The notes under the pieces: model-generated
Told to the model about the DNA's origin: nothing
The model's database searches: none
Seen by the model: only the letters and a program-made list of their open reading frames with translations
NCBI GenBank assembly: GCA_903901975.1
Contig: CAIUTB010000055.1
Location: forward strand, 1 to 64,000
Source of the DNA: an uncultured Bacteroidales bacterium
Lineage (GTDB): Bacteria; Bacteroidota; Bacteroidia; Bacteroidales; Paludibacteraceae
Direction: 5' to 3'
Length of the DNA stretch: 64,000 nucleotides
Part shown: positions 45,701-52,566 of the stretch, piece by piece
How the letters are laid out: each line of letters opens with the position of its first letter
Numbering within the stretch: the first letter of the stretch is position 1
Translations under genes and position numbers: made by a program

Positions 45701-46538
45701 ATCAGTTGTACGGGAAGAAACTCTGCAAGTTCAACAGCCAGTAGTAGAAGCTTCTAAAACCTATACTATTCAGTTGGCTGCATTAAAAACCTATCGCGAT
45801 CCATCATATTTCAAAATGAAGTATCATATAAAAGAAGATGTACATTATACCGAACAGAATGGTTCTTATAAATACTATACTGGCAGTTATCCTACGTCAA
45901 AGGCTGCAAAAGTAGCCATTGCCAAAACAGGTATTGCCGGAATTCCGGTTGAAGTGGGCAGAACAGCTCAGACTCAGCAACTTTCATCAAATCTAAGATC
46001 TGTTAAACCGACTCAGGACAGACCAGGAAAATCTAACAGAACATTTTCAACCAATAATCAGGATGAAATTGCTTATGTAAAGGGTAATGAAGAAGAGATG
46101 CTAAAAACTGAACCGGGAACCAGGCTGCAAACTAAAAGTCAAGCTGCTACGGTAACTCAGAATCAACCCGAACAACCCGCGAATCTCAATAATCAGGTAT
46201 TTATGCCCAAGACTGAACCGGCAAAGCAGGGGACTGATAAATCAACTCTTCTTGGTTATAAAAACGGAGACCAGGTAGATTTTATGATTGCTGTTTCCAA
46301 AAATCCGAACATTTTCACCATTCAACTTGATGAACTGAAAAGCTTCCGTGAGCCTTCATATTACAATCAAAAATACAAATTAAAAGAAAATATATATTAT
46401 CAGGAAAGCCATGGTTTGTTTCTGTACTTCTTGGGCATGTATGATTCACTGGACGAAGCAAAAGCCGCCATTACCCGCCACGGTCTAATGGGATATATTG
46501 TTGGGATGGATAAGAATCTGCTGAAGAGAGGGAAGTGA
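42732..46538 (+). CDS. Usher-like outer-membrane protein with two SPOR-like domains
   Basis: The 1268-aa product has a signal sequence ending NSACYAQ and an N-terminal Ig-like region (about 40-260; NLTFNIPEDWKIISFP). A long stretch of amphipathic strands rich in Tyr/Asn/Ser (about 270-760) looks like a large beta-barrel. Next is an SdrD/usher-C-terminus-like domain (FFNDLDGNGIKTENEPPVSN, from about 772) and a carboxypeptidase-regulatory-like domain (IRGKVIVVRDPNSS ... DNFGSYILNV, about 877-940). Two SPOR-like repeats (YTIQLAALKTYRDPSYF, about 1009-1078; FTIQLDELKSFREPSYY, about 1193-1260) close it. The order resembles ushers. The start is GTG 42732; ATG 42777 would remove the only basic residue before the signal helix. 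Confidence 0.65.
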   Translation: MILNNNYSTTTLRSLMILWISCSFLFSNFNSACYAQDSGFNIEMRFVKSNDSIKSTDLYFNVLTICNSSSKKITGNLTFNIPEDWKIISFPTEQTVILPGDTVFVPIRISPKSNAIGGIAYIIKASFRTSKQLISANTYLTLPSLIKWEMTTNRTTAYITESSPKTFFEIKLTNKGNTNELIKLKLDAGKLLSFSENSVNNMVEYVNLKAFTDTTILHSVFIQNKLSFAEKIRYENNWKESAIKVTAESEKNEKSTAIQIHKLNSSYVNQRLQSSSPLNLDYQVYNLMSNSDVRHNFRLYGSLLFPENRELQYIAGIQNFGIGNTSEVFDINRQFVYNLKYTDNHNNVQLGYNISGGNLHSINGRGISGVFNPNRQNSFSYAVTQNPYSQIIGEFVGYSKSFKNFSVNSELTHDGIADGTYQATSGLLGISMSLLKYHSISVQFLGSKSDYNKTLPRDTSVLGYSYNINYNVRYKKFNLRLSSLNSEHNYIQNSGLQQTYLDSRYTITDNLGMTLYGSHLKYAITRFPYNFFNSANYDTNDNFRLSTSLSTPNVVYQLGPNYIGSIRQSYNSFTHYKSEYTSYQPGVWCAVTIKFDGYRSITPNLTVSNIRFYYKTDDPAMQNYSFDKNIYYSAGVSYFDNVWRVNAYYTSGSTTDLYRSVLIDATPTITRSIQVRPSYENFFFNRKIKLSASMNYAYYMPSGRENVSFNVKYDQFLKSGWNISVSGFMYSNTRVDDNQGRISTKDINLVVGVTKSFNIQQPRIKYYNLKTIFFNDLDGNGIKTENEPPVSNILVNIQKDRTTSTTPSTIPEVQLLSDVSGAIEYENLPKDKYMISFNPLVNLQSLYFLNGSEQSYLNDKDRIWYVPLAESYKIRGKVIVVRDPNSSEGKIELGGIRVIATGRKGENYSALTDNFGSYILNVSKSGKFKIHVNNVFGAQFIIDSNETEVQFSDNKTINLDFTFVEKKRGIQFDGGDELFKFSSLGEQSETSVVREETLQVQQPVVEASKTYTIQLAALKTYRDPSYFKMKYHIKEDVHYTEQNGSYKYYTGSYPTSKAAKVAIAKTGIAGIPVEVGRTAQTQQLSSNLRSVKPTQDRPGKSNRTFSTNNQDEIAYVKGNEEEMLKTEPGTRLQTKSQAATVTQNQPEQPANLNNQVFMPKTEPAKQGTDKSTLLGYKNGDQVDFMIAVSKNPNIFTIQLDELKSFREPSYYNQKYKLKENIYYQESHGLFLYFLGMYDSLDEAKAAITRHGLMGYIVGMDKNLLKRGK

Positions 46539-46583
46539 AAAACAGGTAGCAGTTAACAGTCAATAATTAGCAGTTTTTTTATT

Positions 46584-46979
46584 CTATCTTGTATAAATAG
46601 CGTGAACATTAATCTCAGAACTCCCGTCGTACATATTATAATCAAAATCTATCCTCTTGAAATCGTTTGAAACAAGGCCTGTTCCTGATTTTACGGTTAG
46701 AGCTAGAATCTGTTGCTGTGTAATGGTCAGAGTCTTTCCGCTCAGATGTGCTAAGATAAATTCATTGACATCCTGATTATAAAAATTACTCATCAGATAT
46801 TGAGTGGTATCGGTACGTTTCCGGTCAATATCCACCAGGTAATTTCGTGAGCCATATGCTGAACTCTCAGCACAGTGCCACGACCCGATAATAGATGTAT
46901 GTGCCTGAGGCTCATTGCCAGTACACGAGATCAGAGTAATGCAACACAAAGCGATATAAAAAAAAGTTGTTTTTCTCAT
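46584..46979 (-). CDS. Small lipoprotein
   Basis: The 131-aa product has a lipoprotein signal with lipobox LISC (Cys19), then a short polar domain (SIIGSWHCAESSAYGSRNY) that could be a lipocalin-like barrel of the SIIGxW type. Its start overlaps the stop of the MORN gene by 4 bases (ATGA), so the two are coupled. Function unknown. Confidence 0.7.
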   Translation of the reverse strand: MRKTTFFYIALCCITLISCTGNEPQAHTSIIGSWHCAESSAYGSRNYLVDIDRKRTDTTQYLMSNFYNQDVNEFILAHLSGKTLTITQQQILALTVKSGTGLVSNDFKRIDFDYNMYDGSSEINVHAIYTR

Positions 46980-48163
46980 TCCACTACCTCTCCGTTTTTA
47001 TACATTCTGGTTTCAACCAGTTTTCCATTTTTAGCATATCCTTTTACCAGTCCGTCACGCTGTCCGTGATTAAAGCTTATCTCTGTCATCACAACGCCGG
47101 TTGTATAGTATGTTATCCAGAGTCCGGTTCGGGAATCATTTTCGTAATTGCCTTTGTTTTTCAGTTCGCCGCCTTCATAATAAAACAGCCATTCTCCTGT
47201 GGCATTCCCGGTCTTATACGCTCCGGTTTGTTTCAATTTTCCATTCGGGTAAAATATGTTCCAGATACCATCCAGTTTATTGTCAATGAAGGTACCTGTG
47301 CAGTTTGTTTGTCCGCCTTTATAAAATGATTTCCAAATACCGTTTTTCTTATTGCTTAGATAACTTCCTGTTTCCCTCGGTGATAACTTGGTTGTATCGT
47401 AATACTCAGTATAAATACCGGCTATCTGATCGTTTTCATACGTACATTCATTTTTTTTATTTCCGCTTGGGTAATAACCGATGAGCTTGCCTGTGAGTTT
47501 TCCGTCTTTATAATAGCACGTTTTGTTAATAGCCCCATCTTCAAATTCTTTGTAATAATCAGTAAACAGGCCATCATACACCCCGGCTTTTTTAAGTGAC
47601 TTTTCTTTAATCTTTCCATTTTCAAAATAGCTCGATGATGTTCCATACTCAACTCCATTATTGAACGATTTTACAAATCTTGGTTTTCCGTCTTCGTAAA
47701 ATGCCTTGACTTCGCCATTGGGCATGTTATTCAGGTAAATTGTCGATTCCTGAAGTTTTCCGTTTTCAAAATATGTAAATGATTCACCGTTCAGCAAATC
47801 ATTTTTATAGCTAAGTTTTTGTTGCACTTTACCTGAAGGATAATAATAATTCAGAATGCCGTTCAGTTTTCCTTCTGCATATGGCATTTCCTGTTTCAGT
47901 ATGCCGGTTTCATAATAATCCTTCCATAAACCATTGAGTTCATTATGATTATAATTGCCTTCCTGCCATAGTTTTTTATCAGAATAATAAATAGTATACT
48001 TGCCGTGTTTCACCAGTGTGTCATTCCCCACACTAACAACTATATACGATTCCTTTAGCTGAGTATGCGCCGCATCATACCAGGTGTTCAGTGTTCTTTC
48101 CTGCGTATAAGCAATGAAAGAAAATTGAATAAGAAACAGAATTACACAAAAACGATTTATCAT
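46976..48163 (-). CDS. Secreted MORN-repeat protein (YwqK-like)
   Basis: The 395 aa begin with a signal peptide (CVILFLIQFSFIAYTQ). About fifteen 20-24-residue MORN_2-type repeats follow, such as GIWKSFYKGGQTNCTGTF and GEWLFYYEGGELKNKGNY. These form an extended beta meander. Similar proteins are labelled YwqK antitoxin-like, but no toxin is seen here. It is the middle gene of a three-gene minus operon with a PapD-like chaperone and a lipoprotein, so I infer an envelope scaffold. Confidence 0.85.
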   Translation of the reverse strand: MINRFCVILFLIQFSFIAYTQERTLNTWYDAAHTQLKESYIVVSVGNDTLVKHGKYTIYYSDKKLWQEGNYNHNELNGLWKDYYETGILKQEMPYAEGKLNGILNYYYPSGKVQQKLSYKNDLLNGESFTYFENGKLQESTIYLNNMPNGEVKAFYEDGKPRFVKSFNNGVEYGTSSSYFENGKIKEKSLKKAGVYDGLFTDYYKEFEDGAINKTCYYKDGKLTGKLIGYYPSGNKKNECTYENDQIAGIYTEYYDTTKLSPRETGSYLSNKKNGIWKSFYKGGQTNCTGTFIDNKLDGIWNIFYPNGKLKQTGAYKTGNATGEWLFYYEGGELKNKGNYENDSRTGLWITYYTTGVVMTEISFNHGQRDGLVKGYAKNGKLVETRMYKNGEVVE

Positions 48164-48173
48164 GAATTAATAA

Positions 48174-48971
48174 CTACTTAATTTCTAACAATATTTGTGT
48201 TCCGCCGAGCGGTTGACGATGTCCGTAATCCAGAATAGCTGCAAGCGCATATTTACCTTTAGCCACTATTTCGGGCAGTTTTAACGTTAGTGTACGGGAA
48301 GCATCGGGATAAACCGATACTTTCATCGGATTAAATTTTTGCTCCTTTGCTGTCTGCATATCTGCCAATGCCAGATTTACATTAGCATCAATTACATTAT
48401 CACCATTATTGGTTATAAGTACTTCAAACGAGCGTTGTTTGTCACCCGGTTTGGTAACTTCTTTCAATCCTGAAATGCTTGCTTTGTAATTACTGTTACT
48501 TCGGGGCGATTGTTTGACCAAAATGATAATGCGTGGAACCAACATAACCCCGGCAGCAAGGGTTTTATCTGCTTCAAAAGTAGTTTGCTCTCTGGCCACT
48601 TCCACCTGAATAAGGCACCATTTAGCCGTAAAACCATCTTTTGGAACAGCCATTAAAGCTTCTATTGTAGCCGATTGATTTGGGTTAAGTTCAATAATCG
48701 AAGGGTTGAGGGTAAGCCAATCGGCACACGACCGCTTGCTTGTTCCAAGTGGAATCCCTTTTTTGGTGCCATCTTTTTCCAGCACATAATCGGCAAGTTT
48801 CAGACTGTATTTCTGGGGTTTTCCTGAATGATTAATCAGGTTGATTTCCTTTTTCTGGATTTCGCCCGGGTCGGCGGTAAAATTCATTAATACCGGTGAT
48901 ACCTCAAAATCCTGAGAGAAAAGGTAAGATGTAAAAAATATGAAACAGAAAAGAGATTTAATACGAAGCAT
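48174..48971 (-). CDS. PapD-like periplasmic chaperone
   Basis: The 265-aa product has a signal peptide (LFCFIFFTSYLFSQ) and an Ig-like first domain with the pattern of pilus chaperones: FEVSPVLMNFTADPGEIQKKEINLINHSGKPQKY, a WLTLNPSIIELNPNQSATIEALMAVP edge strand, and Cys82 and Cys119 that may pair. A second beta domain carries SFEVLITNNGDNVIDANVNL. In chaperone/usher systems such proteins hold subunits before export. The pairing with the convergent operon at 41344-46538 is inferred from proximity. The usual Arg/Lys anchors cannot be assigned by eye. Confidence 0.7.
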   Translation of the reverse strand: MLRIKSLFCFIFFTSYLFSQDFEVSPVLMNFTADPGEIQKKEINLINHSGKPQKYSLKLADYVLEKDGTKKGIPLGTSKRSCADWLTLNPSIIELNPNQSATIEALMAVPKDGFTAKWCLIQVEVAREQTTFEADKTLAAGVMLVPRIIILVKQSPRSNSNYKASISGLKEVTKPGDKQRSFEVLITNNGDNVIDANVNLALADMQTAKEQKFNPMKVSVYPDASRTLTLKLPEIVAKGKYALAAILDYGHRQPLGGTQILLEIK

Positions 48972-48998
48972 AATTTAATGTGGAATAAAAATGAAAGA

Positions 48999-49030
48999 CA
49001 AAAATACACTTTTAACCCAATAAAATCAAA
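48999..49030 (-). promoter_or_regulatory. Promoter of the chaperone/MORN/lipoprotein operon
   Basis: On the minus strand TTTG (49027-49030), 20 bases, then TATTTTTG (48999-49006), 28 bases before the chaperone ATG. Confidence 0.7.
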
Positions 49031-49173
49031 CTTTTGTAGCATAATATTTAATAAACTCAGTTCGTTGTAGCAAAATACCTGTAGAAATATTGCTTGTTAT
49101 GTTTACGAAAACATATGTTTTTCTAATAGGGTATCCCTCCCTTAAAAACATTATAATTTTTACAAACTATTTA

Positions 49174-49959
49174 TTATCCTATGGCCAGTTTTAATATTTT
49201 AACAAACAACTTAAAACCTGTCAGGAATTCAATGCGATTGTAGTGTTTGGTGCTTTTCAGAATACCGGTAACCAGGAATTTCGTTACAACATCAGGGTTT
49301 TCGGCCAAAATATCGTATACTTTTTTGAACTGCTTTGCTTCTTCGGGTGAACGTGCTTCTTTTGCCTGAGTCAGAAATTCAGTACGCACCATGCCGGGAC
49401 TAAGAATACCCAGTTGTACATTTCCGGTTTCCATCTCTTTCGAAACTGTTTTTGTGAAATAGTTCACTGCCCGCTTGGTGGTGCCATACAGACTTAGTTT
49501 ATCCATCATCCGGCCATCACTGCCAAACCCTTCCATATTGAAAATCTTTCCGTATCCCTGTTTGGTCATAAACTGCGCTGCCGCTTTAGTGCCGAGCATC
49601 AGACCGTATATATTTATTTCGGTAATGGCTTTGATATCTTCCACTTCTAAATCCATAAACTTACGGTGAGGTTGTGGAACACCGGCATTATTTATCCATA
49701 TATCTATCTTGCGGAACATATTCAGCGCTTTGCTGATAAGCTTTTCGTGTGTTTCGGGTTCATTCACGCTTCCCGTTACACCTGCCACATTTTCGCCGTA
49801 TGCGTCTTTGAGTTTAGCAACTGCCCGTGCTACTTTCTCCGGATCGCGACCATTGATTACAACTTGATGTCCGGCTTTCAGAAATTCTGTTGCCAGTCCG
49901 TGACCTATGCCACGCGTACTGCCTGTAATTACAATTGTTTTCTTGTTCATACTATTCAA
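49174..49959 (-). CDS. Short-chain dehydrogenase/reductase
   Basis: This 261-aa NAD(P)-dependent oxidoreductase has the cofactor motif TGSTRGIGHG, NNAG, and the active-site YGTTK; SPGMVRTEF is also typical. The catalytic Ser position falls near MEGFGSDG and is not clear. Substrate unknown. The C-terminus is longer than minimal SDRs and ends hydrophobic. ATG 49950 (MNKKTIV) is an equally good start. It lies 91 bases downstream of the HxlR regulator on the same strand. Confidence 0.88.
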   Translation of the reverse strand: MNSMNKKTIVITGSTRGIGHGLATEFLKAGHQVVINGRDPEKVARAVAKLKDAYGENVAGVTGSVNEPETHEKLISKALNMFRKIDIWINNAGVPQPHRKFMDLEVEDIKAITEINIYGLMLGTKAAAQFMTKQGYGKIFNMEGFGSDGRMMDKLSLYGTTKRAVNYFTKTVSKEMETGNVQLGILSPGMVRTEFLTQAKEARSPEEAKQFKKVYDILAENPDVVTKFLVTGILKSTKHYNRIEFLTGFKLFVKILKLAIG

Positions 49960-50050
49960 ATTTGGCGAATAACATATTAAAATCGTCTGATTTTTTAATT
50001 TAGCATTTCAATATCAAAAAGTTTGAAGTTATGATAAACATTATTTTGGT

Positions 50051-50380
50051 TCATTCTATCTCAAATTTTCCACCATACTCACTCATAGCCTGCATAATCG
50101 GAAGTAGTTTCATGCCTTCCTCGGTCAGACTATATTCAACTTTTGGTGGAACTACTTCATAGACTTTTCGGTTTACAACTCCCTGTTCTTCCAATTCCCG
50201 AAGCACCTGAGAAAGCATTTTATCATTGATAGTAACCAAAATCCGTTTCAACTCGCTGAATCTTTTCTTGCCTTCACGCAAGTTCCAGATAACTATGCCT
50301 TTCCACCTGCCACCTACTATATGCAGCGTCAAATCAACTGGACAATAGTAAAAAGTACCGTTTAAATTATATCGTTTCAT
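50051..50380 (-). CDS. HxlR family transcriptional regulator
   Basis: The 109-aa winged-helix protein has CPVDLTLHIVGGRWKGIVIW, LREGKKRFSELKRIL, MLSQVLRELEEQGVV and VEYSLTEEGMKLLPIM, the standard HxlR layout including the N-terminal Cys13 that can sense electrophiles or oxidants. It is divergent from the SnoaL-like gene and upstream of the SDR. The palindrome between them (50421-50454) is the likely operator. Confidence 0.93.
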   Translation of the reverse strand: MKRYNLNGTFYYCPVDLTLHIVGGRWKGIVIWNLREGKKRFSELKRILVTINDKMLSQVLRELEEQGVVNRKVYEVVPPKVEYSLTEEGMKLLPIMQAMSEYGGKFEIE

Positions 50381-50420
50381 ACCACAAAATTACTCGTTCC
50401 ATCTGACTTTTTATACAGCA

Positions 50421-50476
50421 CTTACCAAAAAGATAGTGCTTTCAATTTGGTAAGTATATAGGCAAAGGTAAGTATA
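50421..50476. promoter_or_regulatory. Putative HxlR operator
   Basis: An inverted repeat CTTACCAAA (50421-50429) / TTTGGTAAG (50446-50454) overlaps a direct repeat of GGTAAGTATA (50449-50458 and 50467-50476). It lies between the divergent HxlR and SnoaL-like genes. Confidence 0.55.
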
Positions 50477-50481
50477 AACTT

Positions 50482-50489
50482 TAATTTTG
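50482..50489 (+). promoter_or_regulatory. -7 element for the SnoaL-like gene
   Basis: TAATTTTG fits TAnnTTTG, 23 bases before the ATG and just after the second operator repeat. A bound regulator would cover it. Confidence 0.5.
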
Positions 50490-50511
50490 CAAGCACAAAA
50501 CAATCAAAAAA

Positions 50512-50991
50512 ATGACAAACATGGAAAAAGAACAAGTAAAAGAAACAGCGCTGGCTGTTTCAATAGCAATTCAAGATGGTCGATGGAATGATTTAGACAA
50601 TTTGCTCGACGACAATTTCACTTACACAGGTGATGGATTTGTATTTAGCAAAGATGAATACATGGGTTTTATGCAGGATATGAAAGCTGCATTTTCGGGC
50701 TTGAAAATGGTATTTCCATCCATCCAAGTTGATGGCGATATGGCTTGCATCCGTTTTATTTCTACAGCGGTAAATACAGGTAGTTTTATGGGAGTACCAG
50801 CCAATAAAAAGAATTTGGAAATTCACGGGATTAACATGCGAAAAGTGAAGGATGGCAAAGTGATGCAGGAATGGCAAACTACGGATTTGCTTGGTGTTAT
50901 GAGTCAAATCGGATTTGGTGCATTGTTTGGTTACGCTCTTTTTGTAGGTTTATTCAAGGTAAAACAAGCCCGTCCGAAAAGGAAATTATAA
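50512..50991 (+). CDS. SnoaL-like (NTF2-fold) protein with C-terminal hydrophobic tail
   Basis: The 159-aa product has an NTF2-like cone fold with RWNDLDNLLDDNFTYTGDG, VPANKKNLEIHGINMRKVKDGKV and EWQTTDLLGVMSQIG, matching SnoaL-like polyketide-cyclase/ester-cyclase relatives. The last 25 residues (FGALFGYALFVGLFKVKQARPKRKL) add a hydrophobic stretch and basic end, which could anchor it to the membrane. Reaction unknown. It is under divergent HxlR control by position. Confidence 0.8.
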   Translation: MTNMEKEQVKETALAVSIAIQDGRWNDLDNLLDDNFTYTGDGFVFSKDEYMGFMQDMKAAFSGLKMVFPSIQVDGDMACIRFISTAVNTGSFMGVPANKKNLEIHGINMRKVKDGKVMQEWQTTDLLGVMSQIGFGALFGYALFVGLFKVKQARPKRKL

Positions 50992-51010
50992 AGAACAATA
51001 GCTGCGCAAA

Positions 51011-51880
51011 ATGATACTTGAAACTCAGTGTAAATCGGCTTTATCGAAGCACGAACATGAATTTCCTACTTCATGGGATGTAAATCCCTACAGAGGATGC
51101 ACTATGGGTTGCAGGTATTGTTTTGCACAGTATTCTCACAAGTATCTGAATATGAGTAATTTCTTCAGTGATATTGTGGTAAAAACTAATATTGCTGAGA
51201 TTTTATACTCGGAATTACGAAAGAAAACGTGGAAAGGCGAACAGATAAAGCTGGGCGGAATTTCAGACATTTACCAACATGCCGAAAAAAAGTACAAATT
51301 GCTGCCACAACTAATCGATGTGCTGAAAAAAACTCGGAATCCGGTTTTTATTCAAAGCAAATCAACGTTGATTCTCCGTGATTTTGAGCTAATTAAAGAA
51401 TTGGCAAAATACACAACGGTTGATATTGCCACCAGCATTTGTACTTTTGATGAAACCGCTCAAAAAATTATTGAACCGGGTGCTCCATCAGCACAGGAAC
51501 GAATGGAAATGCTTTCTCAGTTTACAGGAATTTGTCGGCATACAATAGTTTCGTTTATGCCTGTAATTCCTTTGATTTCAGACAGTGATGAAAATTTAGA
51601 AACTACTTTCAGGTTGACAAAGGAATTCGGAATTGACTCAATTATTGCCTATCCCTTACATTTGCGGGGAAATCTGAAAAAACCTTTCCTGAAACTGGTT
51701 CAAACTCATTTTTCGGAGATTTATTTTCAATTTTCAGAGCTTTACAAAACTGCGGATTTGAATGAAATCTATGCAGCAGACCTGTTTCAAAAGATTTCCG
51801 GAATACGACATAAATATCAGCTTTATGGTTCGTACTCCATTGTGCAACCGCAAGATAATCAACTGAGTTTGTTCCCTTGA
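51011..51880 (+). CDS. SPL-family radical SAM protein
   Basis: The 289 aa have CTMGCRYC (Cys30, Cys34, Cys37, spacing CX3CX2C) for the [4Fe-4S] cluster. SWDVNPYRGC before it and KLGGISDIYQHAEKKYKLL after it identify the spore-photoproduct-lyase-like radical SAM family. In non-spore-formers the substrate is unknown; DNA repair is only one possibility. It follows the SnoaL-like gene by 19 bases on the same strand. Confidence 0.85.
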   Translation: MILETQCKSALSKHEHEFPTSWDVNPYRGCTMGCRYCFAQYSHKYLNMSNFFSDIVVKTNIAEILYSELRKKTWKGEQIKLGGISDIYQHAEKKYKLLPQLIDVLKKTRNPVFIQSKSTLILRDFELIKELAKYTTVDIATSICTFDETAQKIIEPGAPSAQERMEMLSQFTGICRHTIVSFMPVIPLISDSDENLETTFRLTKEFGIDSIIAYPLHLRGNLKKPFLKLVQTHFSEIYFQFSELYKTADLNEIYAADLFQKISGIRHKYQLYGSYSIVQPQDNQLSLFP

Positions 51881-51893
51881 GGAATTCGCTTTT

Positions 51894-52547
51894 TTACAAT
51901 TTCTCTCCGTATGCTAAATCACCTGCATCACCCAATCCCGGAATGATATACGAATGCTCGTTCAGTTCCGGGTCAATGGCAGCCGCCCAAACCGTAGTTT
52001 TTGTTTCGGGTAAATGAGTAGTAATATAATCGATAGCCACCTGACTTGAAATAACTGTAGCAATGTGAATATGAGCCGGTTTGCCTTTGGTAAGTAATGC
52101 GCCGTAAGCCAACTCCATTGAACCACCTGTAGCCAGCATTGGATCGGTAATAATCAGTGTTTTACCAGTTAAATCGGGTGAAGCGATGTATTCAATGAAA
52201 ATATCGAATTTCAGTGCATCTTTGTATTTTCGGTAAGCCGAGACAAAGGCATTTTCGGCCGAATCGAAATAATTCAGAAAACCGCTGTGAAAAGGCAATC
52301 CGGCACGAAGAATCGTTGCTATTACGATTTTTTCATCAATCACTTCAGTCGGAGCCAAACCAAGCGGAGTTTTTACTTCTTCTGCTTTATAACGCATGGT
52401 TTTACTGATTTCATACGCCATTATTTCGCCAATTCGTTCCATATTCCGCCGAAAACGCATTGAATCCTTTTGAATTTTTACCGAGCGAATCTCCTTGAGA
52501 TAATGCTTTAAAATGGAATTGTTTTCTGATAAATTATTGATTTTCAT
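51894..52547 (-). CDS. upp: Uracil phosphoribosyltransferase
   Basis: It makes UMP from uracil and PRPP. The 217 aa contain the PRPP loop LIITDPMLATGGS (131-143) and the uracil-binding end YIIPGLGDAGDLAYGEKL. RAGLPFHSGF matches the family. The gene is next to an acyl-CoA synthetase gene on the same strand, 19 bases apart, without obvious link in function. Confidence 0.95.
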   Translation of the reverse strand: MKINNLSENNSILKHYLKEIRSVKIQKDSMRFRRNMERIGEIMAYEISKTMRYKAEEVKTPLGLAPTEVIDEKIVIATILRAGLPFHSGFLNYFDSAENAFVSAYRKYKDALKFDIFIEYIASPDLTGKTLIITDPMLATGGSMELAYGALLTKGKPAHIHIATVISSQVAIDYITTHLPETKTTVWAAAIDPELNEHSYIIPGLGDAGDLAYGEKL

Positions 52548-52566
52548 TTTTCTAATTGATTATTTT

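Noticed and set aside
46976-48163. MORN protein as an antitoxin of a toxin-antitoxin pair
   Set aside because: It has a signal peptide and its neighbours are a chaperone and a lipoprotein; no toxin candidate is present.
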